From NCBI RefSeq assembly GCF_002584535.1, contig NZ_NUOT01000044.1, positions 58,328-122,327 of the forward strand: a stretch of DNA of 64,000 bases, given 5' to 3'. A program made the translations under genes and the position numbers. The notes under the pieces were generated by a model. The model saw only the letters and a program-made list of their open reading frames with translations, did not search any database and was not told the DNA's origin. Positions 44,589 through 54,155 of this stretch are shown piece after piece (position 1 is the stretch's first letter; every line of letters starts with the position of its first letter). The stretch is from Bacillus cereus (GTDB lineage Bacteria; Bacillota; Bacilli; Bacillales; Bacillaceae_G).

Positions 44589-45524
44589 ATGGAGCATATT
44601 CAAAATTCATTTGCAAAGTTAATGCAAAATGAAAATTTTAAAAATAGATATGAAGTGTTAAAAGCAGAAGTTATGGCTCATCCGCGTATAAAAGAGTTTG
44701 TAGAAGAACATAAAGGTGAAGTCACGACTTCCATGATAGAGCGAAGTCTTGTGAAGCTATATGAATACATTGGACAAAGCGTTGGATGCGCAGATTGCCC
44801 AAACTTAGAATCCTGTAAAAATATGATTCAAGGGTATGAACCGAAATTGATTATTCAAGGTAAGATGATTGATATTCAATATGATCGCTGCGTAAGAAAA
44901 GTGGCTTATGATGAGAGGAAGAAACAAGAGAAGCTCATTCAAAGTGTATATATGCCGAAGGATATATTGCAGGCGTCTATGTCTTCTCTCGATTTATCTG
45001 ATGGAAATCGCTTTGAAGCAATTCGTGCTGCGAATGAATTTTTAAGTGAGTATGAGCCAGGGAAGAAAGTACAGGCATTGTACTTCTATGGACCGTTTGG
45101 TGTTGGGAAAACATTTGTTTTGGGAGCAATTGCTAATGAGTTGGCTCAGAGGAAGGTCAGTTCAATGATTGTATATTTGCCTGAATTTTTACGTGAAATA
45201 AAAAGTTCGCTGCAAAATAATACGATTAGCGAAAAAATTGACGCAGTAAAATATGTGCCGGTATTAATGTTAGATGATATTGGAGCAGAAGCGATGTCAA
45301 GCTTTGTCCGTGATGATGTACTAGGTGCCATTTTACAATTCCGTATGCTTGAAAACTTACCAACGTTCTTTACGTCTAATTTTGATTTTAAACAGTTAGA
45401 ACATCATTTAACGTATACACAGCGCGGAGAAGCAGAAGAAATGAAGGCGGCTCGGATTATGGAGCGCATTAAATATTTAGCGAAGCCGGTTCCGATTGGC
45501 GGGAAAAACCGTCGTCATACGTAA
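44589..45524 (+). CDS. dnaI: Primosomal protein DnaI (helicase loader)
   Basis: A 311-residue AAA+ ATPase loader. The N-terminal helicase-binding domain has a Cys cluster (CADCPNLESC, about 75-84), and the C-terminal AAA+ domain has Walker A GPFGVGKT (168-175), Walker B VLMLDDIGAE and sensor regions. It partners with DnaB and DnaD. Ribosome binding site ttgaggtgaaag. Terminator follows. Confidence 0.97.
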   Translation: MEHIQNSFAKLMQNENFKNRYEVLKAEVMAHPRIKEFVEEHKGEVTTSMIERSLVKLYEYIGQSVGCADCPNLESCKNMIQGYEPKLIIQGKMIDIQYDRCVRKVAYDERKKQEKLIQSVYMPKDILQASMSSLDLSDGNRFEAIRAANEFLSEYEPGKKVQALYFYGPFGVGKTFVLGAIANELAQRKVSSMIVYLPEFLREIKSSLQNNTISEKIDAVKYVPVLMLDDIGAEAMSSFVRDDVLGAILQFRMLENLPTFFTSNFDFKQLEHHLTYTQRGEAEEMKAARIMERIKYLAKPVPIGGKNRRHT

Positions 45525-45551
45525 AGAGCGAGCATAATGCTTGCTCTTTTT
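45523..45551 (+). terminator. Terminator of dnaB-dnaI
   Basis: Arms aagagcgagcat / atgcttgctctt (one mismatch) followed by T-run. Confidence 0.88.
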
Positions 45552-45758
45552 ATTTATCTATACGTTTGAAAATTCATACGAGCTTGTATCATTTTTTTTC
45601 TACTCCCTTAATATATATAAAATTAGCAAGGATTATAGGATGAAGCTTTCATCAGTATGGAGAAGTTATTTCTACATAGAGCCCAGCTTACACGAACTGA
45701 ACTCTTATGGGGCTTGAGAGAAAGCAACTCTGTAAGCGGGATAAAAGGGGGGGCAAGA

Positions 45759-46640
45759 GTGATTGAAATTTGTTTCGAAGAAAAAAATGATGCTGCGCAC
45801 GTATATCAACAACTGATAAAGAGAACGGAAAAGCTATATAAAGAAACGAGTGTTTATTTATATGAACAAAAGGTAACAATTCATATTCCAATATGCGAAT
45901 CGAATTATATTGAGAAAGTTTTAATACCAGTACTCCTTTATTTTATTGTTAATATAAAACAAAATGAATGGATTCGTGCCATTTTAAAAGAAAAGTTTTT
46001 TTACGAAGAACAAGAAGAATGCCATCAAATTTTACATATGGCACATGCTATTTTAAATGGAAAACGAAAAGGGCTTGCTTCGGATTTAACACGTAATCAA
46101 ATTGAAGATCGTATTATGTCTTCTTTAAAAGGGTGGATCTGTGACCCGCTTTCGTTTTCTTTTTCATCTTATATTCGTTTTCGTCTCCGCGCATATAGGG
46201 AGATGATTCATCGACTTGCGGAAGTAGCGATTGATGAATATAAAATGGAACAAGAATATCAAATGTTTGTAGAAATGCTACGGCAACAGGTGAGTAGCCG
46301 TAAATCACGGTTATCTTGCATACATCTTGTATTTGATGAAAGCTTTATTTTTTATGATGAAAAAGGAATACGTTTAAAGCAGGAGAAATTGGTTCAATAT
46401 ATAGATGAGGAGTTACTAACTAAGCAGAGTGTATATATTGACACGAAGGTAATTGCACCGCTTCTTTCTATTGCACCGAAAACGATTTATTTGTATACGA
46501 AAGAGCAAGATCACAATATGATCGTTACCCTTCAAAATGTATTTCAAGAACGAGTTCAATTATGTGCACTACATGAATTTGAGCGCAACGTGAAAAATTT
46601 AAAAAATAAGGGGAACGCCCTTGATTTTCTAAGTTTTTGA
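45759..46640 (+). CDS. ytxC: Putative sporulation protein YtxC
   Basis: A 293-residue protein matching the YtxC family (starts MIEICFEEKN, C-terminal IYLYTKEQDH). Helical, no membrane segment. GTG at 45759 follows a strong ggggggcaaga; the longer ATG-led frame (45657) adds 34 residues without homology and has a poor site. Function is poorly known; the name derives from B. subtilis, where it lies between dnaI and thrS. Confidence 0.88.
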   Translation: MIEICFEEKNDAAHVYQQLIKRTEKLYKETSVYLYEQKVTIHIPICESNYIEKVLIPVLLYFIVNIKQNEWIRAILKEKFFYEEQEECHQILHMAHAILNGKRKGLASDLTRNQIEDRIMSSLKGWICDPLSFSFSSYIRFRLRAYREMIHRLAEVAIDEYKMEQEYQMFVEMLRQQVSSRKSRLSCIHLVFDESFIFYDEKGIRLKQEKLVQYIDEELLTKQSVYIDTKVIAPLLSIAPKTIYLYTKEQDHNMIVTLQNVFQERVQLCALHEFERNVKNLKNKGNALDFLSF

Positions 46641-46649
46641 GCATATAAT
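46621..46649 (+). promoter_or_regulatory. Promoter of the thrS T-box transcript
   Basis: TTGATT and TATAAT with 17-bp spacing, overlapping the 3' end of ytxC. The transcript would begin near 46656, just before stem I. Confidence 0.7.
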
Positions 46650-46659
46650 TACCTACATA

Positions 46660-46920
46660 AATGAAATATATTGAAATGTCACGATGAGGACAAGAGTAAT
46701 TTGCTACGATTCTCAGAGAGGGAAGCCTTAGGGTGTGAGCTTCCTAGTACGAGTTTATTACTTACCACCTCTAAACTTTAGCAGTGAACGTTTTTCTAGT
46801 AATTGCTAACGGTCAACACCGTTATGTTGTACTTGAGCAATTAACAATTTGGTTAATTGAAACAAGGGTGGAACCACGAATTCAACACTCGTCCCTTTTT
46901 ACGGGATGAGTGTTTTTTAT
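46660..46920 (+). promoter_or_regulatory. T-box riboswitch upstream of thrS (threonine)
   Basis: The T-box core AGGGTGGAACCACG is at 46865-46878. The specifier loop of stem I carries ACC (46764-46766), the threonine codon. The terminator helix is cactcgtccc / gggatgagtg at 46887-46912 followed by T-run. Uncharged tRNA-Thr pairs with the specifier and T-box to stabilise the antiterminator and switch on thrS. Confidence 0.96.
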
Positions 46921-46946
46921 TTTGAGAAAAAGAGGAGTGACCAGTG

Positions 46947-48878
46947 ATGGCAGATGTAGTTAAAATTACTTTCCCTGATGGAGCTGTGAAGGAGTTTCCA
47001 AAAGGAACAACAACTGAAGAAATCGCAGCTTCTATTAGCCCAGGCTTAAAGAAAAAGGCTGTGGCTGGAAAATTAAATGATGAGATGATTGATCTTCGTA
47101 CACCAATCGAAGAAGATGGTGCAGTTTCAATCATTACATTAGACTCTGAAGATGGCTTGTACATTTTACGTCATTCAACAGCTCATCTTTTAGCGCAAGC
47201 GTTAAAACGTTTATATAAAGATGTGAAACTTGGTATTGGTCCAGTAATTGAAAATGGCTTCTACTACGATATCGATATGGAAGAGGCAATTACAGTTGAG
47301 GACTTCCCAAAAATCGAAAAAGAAATGCAAAAAATTGTGAACGAGAACTTAGAAATCGTTCGTCATGAAGTACCACGTGCTGAAGCACTTCGCCGTTATG
47401 AGGAAATTGGAGATGAGCTAAAATTAGAATTAATTAACGATCTTCCTGAAGATGCTGTTATTTCAATCTATGAACAAGGTGAATTTTTCGACCTTTGCCG
47501 CGGTGTTCATCTTCCATCTACAGGGAAAATTAAAGTATTTAAATTGTTAAGCGTTGCGGGTGCTTACTGGCGCGGCGATAGCAATAATAAAATGCTACAA
47601 CGTATTTACGGTACTGGATTCGTGAAAAAAGCAGAATTAGATGAGCATTTACGTATGCTTGAAGAAGCGAAAGAGCGTGACCACCGTAAATTAGGTAAAG
47701 AGTTAAAATTATTTACAAATAGCCAAAAAGTAGGACAAGGTTTACCACTTTGGTTACCAAAAGGTGCAACAATCCGTCGTATCATTGAGCGTTACATCGT
47801 TGATAAAGAAGCAAGCTTAGGATATGACCACGTATACACTCCAGTTCTAGGAAGCAGAGAGCTTTATGAAACTTCTGGTCACTGGAATCACTACCGTGAT
47901 GGTATGTTCCCATCAATGGAAATGGACAATGAAGAATTAGTGCTTCGTCCAATGAACTGCCCTCACCATATGATGGTGTATAAAAATGATATTCACAGCT
48001 ATCGTGAATTACCAATCCGTATTGCGGAGCTTGGAACAATGCATCGTTATGAAATGTCTGGAGCATTATCTGGATTGCAACGTGTACGTGGAATGACTTT
48101 AAATGATGCGCACATTTTCGTTCGCCCAGATCAAATTAAAGAAGAGTTAAAACGTGTTGTAAACCTAACTTTAGAGGTATACAAAGACTTCGGTTTAGAA
48201 AACTATTCATTCCGCTTATCTTATCGTGACCCAGAAGATACTAAAAAGTACTATGCTGACGATGAAATGTGGGAAAAAGCACAAGGTATGTTGAAAGAAG
48301 CGATGGATGAAATGGGTCTTGAGTACTATGAAGCTGAAGGTGAAGCGGCATTCTATGGTCCAAAGCTCGATGTTCAAGTTCGTACTGCACTTGGAAAAGA
48401 CGAAACACTTTCAACTGTACAATTAGACTTCTTACTTCCAGAACGCTTTGAATTAACTTACGTTGGAGAAGATGGTAAACCTCATCGTCCAGTTGTTATT
48501 CACCGAGGTGTTGTATCAACTATGGAACGTTTCGTTGCCTTCTTAATTGAAGAGTACAAAGGTGCATTCCCAACATGGTTAGCGCCAGTTCAAGTACAAG
48601 TAATCCCAGTTTCTCCGCAAGTACATTTAGACTACGCGAAGAAAGTACAGGAAGACTTACAACGCGCTGGTATCCGTGTTGAAGTAGATACTCGTGAAGA
48701 GAAAATTGGTTACAAAATTCGTGAAGCACAAATGCAAAAAATTCCGTATATGCTTGTAGTAGGTGACAATGAAGTGGCTGAAAACGGCGTAAACGTACGT
48801 AAATACGGTGAACAAAAATCAGAAACAATTGCATTAGATGCATTTGTTGATATGATTAAAGTTGAAGGAAAACGCTAA
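46947..48878 (+). CDS. thrS: Threonine-tRNA ligase
   Basis: A 643-residue class II synthetase. Order: TGS domain (1-63), editing domain (about 70-240, with the HxxxH-like [11 protein letters not shown]), catalytic core (about 270-540) with the zinc-site MNCPHHM and class II motifs, and anticodon-binding domain (about 545-643). ATG at 46947 is nine bases from aggag; the GTG one codon upstream is less likely. It is preceded by the T-box. Confidence 0.98.
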   Translation: MADVVKITFPDGAVKEFPKGTTTEEIAASISPGLKKKAVAGKLNDEMIDLRTPIEEDGAVSIITLDSEDGLYILRHSTAHLLAQALKRLYKDVKLGIGPVIENGFYYDIDMEEAITVEDFPKIEKEMQKIVNENLEIVRHEVPRAEALRRYEEIGDELKLELINDLPEDAVISIYEQGEFFDLCRGVHLPSTGKIKVFKLLSVAGAYWRGDSNNKMLQRIYGTGFVKKAELDEHLRMLEEAKERDHRKLGKELKLFTNSQKVGQGLPLWLPKGATIRRIIERYIVDKEASLGYDHVYTPVLGSRELYETSGHWNHYRDGMFPSMEMDNEELVLRPMNCPHHMMVYKNDIHSYRELPIRIAELGTMHRYEMSGALSGLQRVRGMTLNDAHIFVRPDQIKEELKRVVNLTLEVYKDFGLENYSFRLSYRDPEDTKKYYADDEMWEKAQGMLKEAMDEMGLEYYEAEGEAAFYGPKLDVQVRTALGKDETLSTVQLDFLLPERFELTYVGEDGKPHRPVVIHRGVVSTMERFVAFLIEEYKGAFPTWLAPVQVQVIPVSPQVHLDYAKKVQEDLQRAGIRVEVDTREEKIGYKIREAQMQKIPYMLVVGDNEVAENGVNVRKYGEQKSETIALDAFVDMIKVEGKR

Positions 48879-48910
48879 GAAAGAGCCGCGGTATGCCGCG
48901 GCTTTCTTTT
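48879..48910 (+). terminator. Terminator of thrS
   Basis: Arms gaaagagccgcgg / ccgcggctttc, T-run. GC-rich and perfect. Confidence 0.95.
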
Positions 48911-48969
48911 ATGTTGCTAAGGATAAAAACTAGAAATAATAACCAAACAACACTTATCATAAAAAAGTA

Positions 48970-48998
48970 TTGCATGTATTCGTGTTGTTTGTTACAAT
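48970..48998 (+). promoter_or_regulatory. Promoter of the infC operon
   Basis: TTGCAT and TACAAT with 17-bp spacing, about 250 bases upstream of infC. Confidence 0.7.
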
Positions 48999-49079
48999 AT
49001 TTCTTGTTGTTAGTAAAACGCGTCTTCTTGACAGACGTTATATCCTATGATAAACTCATCAAGGATAATAGAATATTGT

Positions 49080-49200
49080 TTTGTAGAACAAGTAGAAGCA
49101 CCCGCTTCTCACCTGATTGACGCATATGCAGTTAGCAGGTAAATGTCTTTCTTACTTAAGATCGTACAAGTGTGGGTGTTCGTATGCCCACACTTTTTTG
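49080..49200 (+). promoter_or_regulatory. L20 leader (ribosomal protein autoregulation) with terminator
   Basis: The sequence from agaagcacccgcttctcacc to the perfect hairpin aagtgtggg / cccacactt plus six T (49168-49199) matches the L20 leader of Bacillus, which attenuates infC-rpmI-rplT when excess L20 binds. The pattern gaagcacccgcttctcacc and caggtaaatgt is characteristic. Recognised from memory. Confidence 0.93.
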
Positions 49201-49254
49201 TTTGGGTTCTACGACTACAAACGTATTCTAAGAAAACCTTGGAGGTGGCTTACT

Positions 49255-49770
49255 ATTAGCAAGGATATGATGATTAACGAGCAAATTCGTGCACGTGAAG
49301 TACGTTTAGTTGGTGCGAATGGTGATCAACTTGGCATCAAGTCTCGTAATGACGCTTTAGACTTAGCTGCAAATCTTAATCTTGATTTAGTATTGGTTGC
49401 TCCAAATGCGAAACCGCCAGTATGCCGCATTATGGACTACGGTAAATTCCGCTTTGAGCAACAAAAGAAAGAAAAAGAACAGCGCAAAAATCAAAAAGTA
49501 ATTAGCATGAAAGAAGTTCGTTTAAGTCCAACAATTGATGAACACGACTTTAACACAAAACTTCGTAATGCTATCAAGTTTTTAGAGAAAGGCGACAAGG
49601 TTAAAGCGTCAATTCGCTTTAAAGGACGTGCCATTACTCATAAAGAAATCGGTCAACGTGTCTTAGATCGCTTCTCAGAAGCTTGTGCTGAAGTTAGTAC
49701 AATTGAATCTAAGCCTAAAATGGAAGGACGTAGTATGTTCTTAGTTTTAGCACCGAAAAACGATAAGTAA
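49255..49770 (+). CDS. infC: Translation initiation factor IF-3
   Basis: A 171-residue IF-3 that binds the 30S subunit and checks the start codon. The start is ATT at 49255, six bases after the strong ggaggtgg, with [15 protein letters not shown] following; no ATG/GTG/TTG fits so well. IF-3 discriminates against AUU, so this start permits autoregulation, as in E. coli and other bacteria. N-domain about 1-75, basic linker ([13 protein letters not shown]), C-domain 85-171. First gene of the L20 operon. Confidence 0.96.
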   Translation: MSKDMMINEQIRAREVRLVGANGDQLGIKSRNDALDLAANLNLDLVLVAPNAKPPVCRIMDYGKFRFEQQKKEKEQRKNQKVISMKEVRLSPTIDEHDFNTKLRNAIKFLEKGDKVKASIRFKGRAITHKEIGQRVLDRFSEACAEVSTIESKPKMEGRSMFLVLAPKNDK

Positions 49771-49791
49771 TAGATAGAGGAGGAAATACCT

Positions 49792-49992
49792 ATGCCTAAA
49801 CAAAAAACTCATCGCGGCGCTGCAAAGCGTTTCAAAAAAACTGGATCTGGTAAACTTAAGCGTGACCACGCTTATACTAGCCATTTATTCGCTAACAAAT
49901 CTACAAAAGCTAAACGTAAACTACGTAAAGCTGGTCTAGTAAGCGCTGGTGACTACAAACGTATTCGTCAAATGCTTGACAACTTAAAATAA
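49792..49992 (+). CDS. rpmI: 50S ribosomal protein L35
   Basis: A 66-residue basic ribosomal protein with the typical start [20 protein letters not shown]. Ribosome binding site agaggagg. Middle gene of infC-rpmI-rplT. Confidence 0.98.
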   Translation: MPKQKTHRGAAKRFKKTGSGKLKRDHAYTSHLFANKSTKAKRKLRKAGLVSAGDYKRIRQMLDNLK

Positions 49993-50030
49993 GTTCGGTT
50001 GATATATAGAACACACTAGGAGGTAATATT

Positions 50031-50387
50031 ATGCCAAGAGTAAAAGGTGGTACAGTTACTCGTAAACGTCGTAAAAAAATGATTAAACTAGCGAAAGGTT
50101 ACTACGGTTCTAAAAATACTTTATTCAAAGTTGCTAACCAACAAGTAATGAAGTCTTTATTATATGCGTTCCGTGACCGTCGTCAAAAGAAACGTGACTT
50201 CCGTAAATTATGGATCACTCGTATTAACGCAGCTGCTCGCATGAATGGTCTTTCTTATAGCCGTTTAATGCACGGTTTAAAACTTGCTGGTATCGAAGTT
50301 AACCGCAAGATGCTTGCTGACTTAGCTGTTCATGACGAAAAAGCTTTCGCTGAATTAGCAACAGTTGCAAAAAGCAACTTAAAATAA
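50031..50387 (+). CDS. rplT: 50S ribosomal protein L20
   Basis: A 118-residue early-assembly 50S protein with a long basic N-terminal tail ([20 protein letters not shown]) and a globular domain. It also binds the L20 leader to repress its own operon. Ribosome binding site aggaggtaa. Confidence 0.98.
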   Translation: MPRVKGGTVTRKRRKKMIKLAKGYYGSKNTLFKVANQQVMKSLLYAFRDRRQKKRDFRKLWITRINAAARMNGLSYSRLMHGLKLAGIEVNRKMLADLAVHDEKAFAELATVAKSNLK

Positions 50388-50393
50388 TTGTTT

Positions 50394-50428
50394 AAAAACC
50401 TTAGAAGATTTTCTTCTAAGGTTTTTTT
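50394..50428 (+). terminator. Terminator of infC-rpmI-rplT
   Basis: Arms aaaaaccttagaag / cttctaaggttttt followed by T-run. Confidence 0.93.
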
Positions 50429-50526
50429 ATTTTTAATCATTCCATAATTAGAATCGTTTTCTTTTCTTCTATTGTATTAATATGAATTTGTAAGAACTTT
50501 TTGTACCTATAACGAGAGGCGTTTAC

Positions 50527-50663
50527 ATGAAGGAAAGGAAAATTAACGGACGTGTTATGCTTAATATGAGAAAATCAGTATGAAAGTTGTAACAACATAG
50601 AAGAATATAGTAGAACATACAGTAAAAAAGTCAGAGGAGATTCCTCTGGCTTTTTTACTGTAG
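50527..50663 (+). other. Orphan small transcription-unit-like segment ending in a terminator hairpin
   Basis: A 18-codon frame (50527-50583, MKERKINGRVMLNMRKSV) with gagagg upstream is followed by a strong hairpin at 50619-50663 (arms acagtaaaaaagtcagagg / cctctggcttttttactgt, one mismatch). rplT already has its own terminator at 50394, so this hairpin must end some other transcript. No good promoter could be found. It may be an sRNA or peptide gene. Confidence 0.35.
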
Positions 50664-50889
50664 TTTTTATTATAAAGAAAGGAATCTTTCCTAGTGGAAA
50701 TGACACTGTTATAATGGAAAGATGATATGGAAGTTTCATCATATGTAGATAATGTTTAGATGATTTAGGGACAAGCTATTTCATAAAGGGATAGGAAGCT
50801 AATTAGATAGTAAGGGGTAGGATTTTTTAGCTTACAATAAATATGAGATGAAACAACATTGTTTTATGCGATGTTGGAGGAGGAATAGA

Positions 50890-51381
50890 ATGGACTTACT
50901 ACAACTATTTAAATTACAAAAAGAATTAGATGATCGTATTGTAAAAGGGCATGACTTACAACCGAAGAAGCTATTAAAGGAAAAGATGTTAGCACTTCTT
51001 GTTGAAATTGGAGAACTTGCAAATGAAACACGTTGTTTTAAATATTGGAGCACCAAGCCAGCAGCTGAGCGTGAAGTTATACTTGAAGAATATGTAGATG
51101 GTTTGCACTTTATTTTATCGATTGGAATTGACTTAGGAATTGATAAAAACTTCTTGTTTTATAAATGTGCACAAACGAACAAAACACAAGTTGAAATTTT
51201 CTTAGACACATATGCAAAAGTGATTCGTTTTACGGACCAACCATCTATTACAAATTATATTGAACTATTTACAAGCTATCTTCGCCTTGGACAAGCTCTT
51301 GATTTTGGACAAGAAGAAATTGAAAAAGCATATTTAGATAAGAACGAAGTAAATCATCAGCGCCAAACACAAGGATATTGA
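50890..51381 (+). CDS. Dimeric all-alpha dUTPase
   Basis: A 163-residue helical dUTP diphosphatase of the MazG-like dimeric type (dUTPase_2), which removes dUTP and makes dUMP for thymidylate synthesis. The metal-binding EIGELANE (about residues 39-46) and EEYVDGLHF (about 66-74) provide the ExxE...ExxD ligands. ATG at 50890 follows tggaggagg; the longer frame is rejected. Next to the ribosomal operon and ysdC. Confidence 0.9.
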   Translation: MDLLQLFKLQKELDDRIVKGHDLQPKKLLKEKMLALLVEIGELANETRCFKYWSTKPAAEREVILEEYVDGLHFILSIGIDLGIDKNFLFYKCAQTNKTQVEIFLDTYAKVIRFTDQPSITNYIELFTSYLRLGQALDFGQEEIEKAYLDKNEVNHQRQTQGY

Positions 51382-51451
51382 TTTGATTTTTGAATATTTC
51401 GATTTAATTATTGTATAATTAATTTATTGAAGAAAAAGGAGGGTATTGGTA

Positions 51452-52537
51452 ATGACAAAATTAGACGCGACATTGACAATGTTAAAAGAATTAACAGATG
51501 CACGTGGGATCGCAGGGAATGAACGCGAACCACGTGAAGTAATGAAAAAGTATATCGAACCGTTTGCAGATGAACTTTCTACAGATAATTTAGGAAGTTT
51601 AGTTGCGAAAAAAGTTGGGGAAGAAAACGGTCCGAAAATTATGGTAGCTGGTCACTTAGATGAAGTTGGTTTCATGATTACGCAAATTGATGACAAAGGT
51701 TTCCTTCGTTTTCAAACAGTTGGTGGCTGGTGGTCACAAGTTATGCTTGCGCAGCGTGTAACAATCGTAACGCGTAAAGGTGATGTGACAGGTGTGATTG
51801 GTTCAAAACCACCGCACATTTTACCAGCGGAAGCTCGTAAAAAACCAGTTGAAATTAAAGATATGTTCATTGATATTGGTGCTTCTAGCAAAGAAGAAGC
51901 AATGGAATGGGGCGTACGACCAGGAGATCAAGTTGTACCATACTTTGAATTCCAAGTGATGAAAAATGAAAAGATGCTGCTTGCAAAAGCATGGGATAAC
52001 CGCATTGGTTGTGCAATTGCAATTGATGTGTTAAAACAATTAAAAGATGAAAAGCATCCAAACGTTGTATACGGTGTTGGAACTGTTCAAGAAGAAGTAG
52101 GTCTTCGCGGTGCGAAAACATCTGCACATTATATTAAACCAGATATCGCATTTGCGGTAGATGTTGGTATTGCTGGTGATACACCAGGAGTAACAGAGAA
52201 AGAAGCGCAAAGTAAAATGGGTGACGGACCACAAATCATTTTATATGATGCATCAGTCATTGGACATACTGGGCTTCGCAATTTCGTAGTTGATGTGGCG
52301 GATGAATTAGACATTCCTTATCAATATGATTCTGTAGCTGGTGGCGGGACTGACGCAGGTGCAATTCATGTTTCAGTCAATGGTATTCCATCTATGGCAA
52401 TTACGATTGCAACTCGTTATATTCATTCTCACGCAGCAATGTTACATCGTGATGATTATGAGAATGCAGTGAAGTTAATTGTAGAAGTTATCAAACGTCT
52501 TGATAAAGAGACTGTACATAATATTACATTTAACTAA
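51452..52537 (+). CDS. ysdC: M42 family metallopeptidase (glutamyl aminopeptidase/deblocking type)
   Basis: A 361-residue M42 aminopeptidase that forms large dodecameric particles. Metal ligands visible: His68 and Asp70 (AGHLDEVGF), Asp in AWDNRIGC, Glu-Glu in QEEVGLRGA, Asp in VDVGIAGDT and His in SHAAML. ATG at 51452 follows aaggaggg. YsdC lies near infC-rpmI-rplT in B. subtilis also. Confidence 0.93.
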   Translation: MTKLDATLTMLKELTDARGIAGNEREPREVMKKYIEPFADELSTDNLGSLVAKKVGEENGPKIMVAGHLDEVGFMITQIDDKGFLRFQTVGGWWSQVMLAQRVTIVTRKGDVTGVIGSKPPHILPAEARKKPVEIKDMFIDIGASSKEEAMEWGVRPGDQVVPYFEFQVMKNEKMLLAKAWDNRIGCAIAIDVLKQLKDEKHPNVVYGVGTVQEEVGLRGAKTSAHYIKPDIAFAVDVGIAGDTPGVTEKEAQSKMGDGPQIILYDASVIGHTGLRNFVVDVADELDIPYQYDSVAGGGTDAGAIHVSVNGIPSMAITIATRYIHSHAAMLHRDDYENAVKLIVEVIKRLDKETVHNITFN

Positions 52538-52540
52538 TAA

Positions 52541-52569
52541 AAAAAGCGAAGACATCTCTTCGCTTTTTT
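52541..52569. terminator. Bidirectional terminator between ysdC and the tetR-like gene
   Basis: Arms aaaaagcgaaga / tcttcgctttttt with four-base loop, A-run and T-run on opposite sides. Confidence 0.92.
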
Positions 52570-53191
52570 ATATTTCAAAAGGTTTTTCTAATCCAGCGGC
52601 AGCGTGGGCTCCTAAAATAATTAACCTTGTTAGTTGCATTGCCATAAAGTGCGGCGAGTAAATCATACCTTTTTTTAGCCATGATATAATCATTCCAAGA
52701 TGAGCTCCTGTTACATAACTAATCAGAATATCGCGTGGGATCATGAGTTCTTCATCATTTGGCTGTGAAATGGATAAGCTTAACGTTAAATGTGTTTGAA
52801 TTGTTTTCATCATTTTATAAAAAAAGTTTCCTGCTGCTTTTTCACCAAGCATGACGTTATAAAAGGTAGCATTTTCAGCGATGTGCTCAAATAGGGCTAG
52901 AAAAGTTGGATGAGGGGAGTTAAATATAAGCTGAAAATCTTCCTTATTATGCCTTTTGGGCCTAATTATTTCGGTAAGCTTTACTAACATTTCCTCGATA
53001 CTTTTATCTAATAAGTCATATTTGTCATGATAATGGCTATAAAAGGTAGCGCGATTGACAGGAGCACGTTCAGCAATATGCTGAACTGTTACATTTTCAA
53101 ATCCTTTTTCGCCTACTAAAGCGACAAAAGCATCCTGTATTAATTGTCTCGTTCGTTTCACACGTGGATCGTTTGTATTTTTAATAGACAT
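52568..53191 (-). CDS. TetR/AcrR-family transcriptional regulator
   Basis: A 207-residue repressor with an N-terminal TetR helix-turn-helix (about residues 12-60; VTVQHIAERAPVNRATFYSHY is the recognition part, partly shown) and a C-terminal ligand-binding bundle. Divergent from the efflux genes at 53488-55910, so it probably represses them and itself. Ribosome binding site aaggagaaat. Confidence 0.93.
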   Translation of the reverse strand: MSIKNTNDPRVKRTRQLIQDAFVALVGEKGFENVTVQHIAERAPVNRATFYSHYHDKYDLLDKSIEEMLVKLTEIIRPKRHNKEDFQLIFNSPHPTFLALFEHIAENATFYNVMLGEKAAGNFFYKMMKTIQTHLTLSLSISQPNDEELMIPRDILISYVTGAHLGMIISWLKKGMIYSPHFMAMQLTRLIILGAHAAAGLEKPFEI

Positions 53192-53279
53192 TTTATTTCT
53201 CCTTGCTGAATTTTAACCACTTAAACAACAAATAGATAGTGAAATGTTGGATAACCAACATATATGCTCAAATTGTCGG

Positions 53280-53388
53280 TTGTAGATTCAAAATAATTAT
53301 TTATAATTATAAACGATATTCCTTTAGAAAACAGCACCGCAAGCATGCAAACAAAGGATTGTTTTGCATAGCGAAAGGTGTGCTTTTT
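53280..53388 (+). promoter_or_regulatory. Promoter followed by attenuator-like hairpin upstream of the efflux operon
   Basis: TTGTAG and TATAAT (53280, 53302) have 16-bp spacing. About 25-85 bases later a hairpin with arms around agcac..atgcaaa and ttttgcat..gtgct ends in seven T (53331-53388). It would end a rightward transcript before the operator and the efflux genes. There is no gene between promoter and hairpin. Confidence 0.4.
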
Positions 53389-53390
53389 TT

Positions 53391-53421
53391 GTTTAATTGT
53401 TAATATAATTAACAATTAAAC
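53391..53421. promoter_or_regulatory. Candidate TetR-family operator
   Basis: A perfect inverted repeat: 14-bp arms gtttaattgttaat and attaacaattaaac with a three-base centre (ata). TATAAT (53404) lies inside it, so a bound repressor would block RNA polymerase. Position between the divergent repressor and the efflux operon fits the usual design. Confidence 0.75.
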
Positions 53422-53487
53422 AGTATAAACAAAAGGAGTAAAAATAGTTTAGGAAAAAATTATATTCGATATAAGGAGAGGAATGCA

Positions 53488-54141
53488 ATGAATCAGTTTC
53501 GAAGAATGGTGATTATCAACATCATCACATTAATTGTATTAGTTGGCGGCGGTATTGGCGCTTATTACTATTACAACCAAGCGGAAAACTATTTAAAAAC
53601 AGATAATGCAAAGATCGATGGCAAAGTAATCCCGATTGCATCGCCAGTAGCAGGTAAGTTAACAGAATGGAAAGCTGAAGTAGGTAAGAATTACAATGAA
53701 AACGATAAATTAGGTGCTGTTTCTGTAGCGGGTCCAAATGGTGAGCAAACGGTAGATGTAACAATTCCAAAAAATGCAACAGTTGTTCAATCAAATGCAA
53801 CGACAAATGCGTTTGTTGGGGCAGGTAGTCCAATTGCCTATGCATACGATATGAATGATTTATGGGTAACAGCAAATATTGAGGAAACAGATATTGATGA
53901 TGTGCAAAAAGGTCAAGAAGTGGATGTGTATGTAGACGCATATCCTGATACAACATTAACAGGAAAAGTAGAGCAAGTTGGATTAACAACAGCAAATACA
54001 TTCTCTATGCTTCCATCAAGTAACGCAACAGCGAACTATACAAAAGTAACACAAGTTGTACCAGTTAAAGTTTCATTAGATCATAGCAAATCAGTTAATA
54101 TTGTTCCTGGAATGAATGTGACAGTTCGTATTCATAAGTAA
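53488..54141 (+). CDS. HlyD/EmrA-like efflux adaptor
   Basis: A 217-residue membrane-fusion protein with one N-terminal membrane anchor (residues 8-29), a biotinyl/lipoyl-like domain starting at KTDNAKIDGKVIPIASPVAG and a beta-barrel part (NDLWVTANIEETDIDDV). It lacks the long coiled-coil hairpin of Gram-negative EmrA, consistent with a Gram-positive type. Ribosome binding site ataaggagagg. Cotranscribed with the EmrB-type transporter. Confidence 0.9.
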   Translation: MNQFRRMVIINIITLIVLVGGGIGAYYYYNQAENYLKTDNAKIDGKVIPIASPVAGKLTEWKAEVGKNYNENDKLGAVSVAGPNGEQTVDVTIPKNATVVQSNATTNAFVGAGSPIAYAYDMNDLWVTANIEETDIDDVQKGQEVDVYVDAYPDTTLTGKVEQVGLTTANTFSMLPSSNATANYTKVTQVVPVKVSLDHSKSVNIVPGMNVTVRIHK

Positions 54142-54155
54142 GGGGGGAAGATAAA

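Noticed and set aside
45657-45758. N-terminal extension of the ytxC frame
   Set aside because: No homology to YtxC and a weak ribosome binding site; the GTG at 45759 has a much better one.
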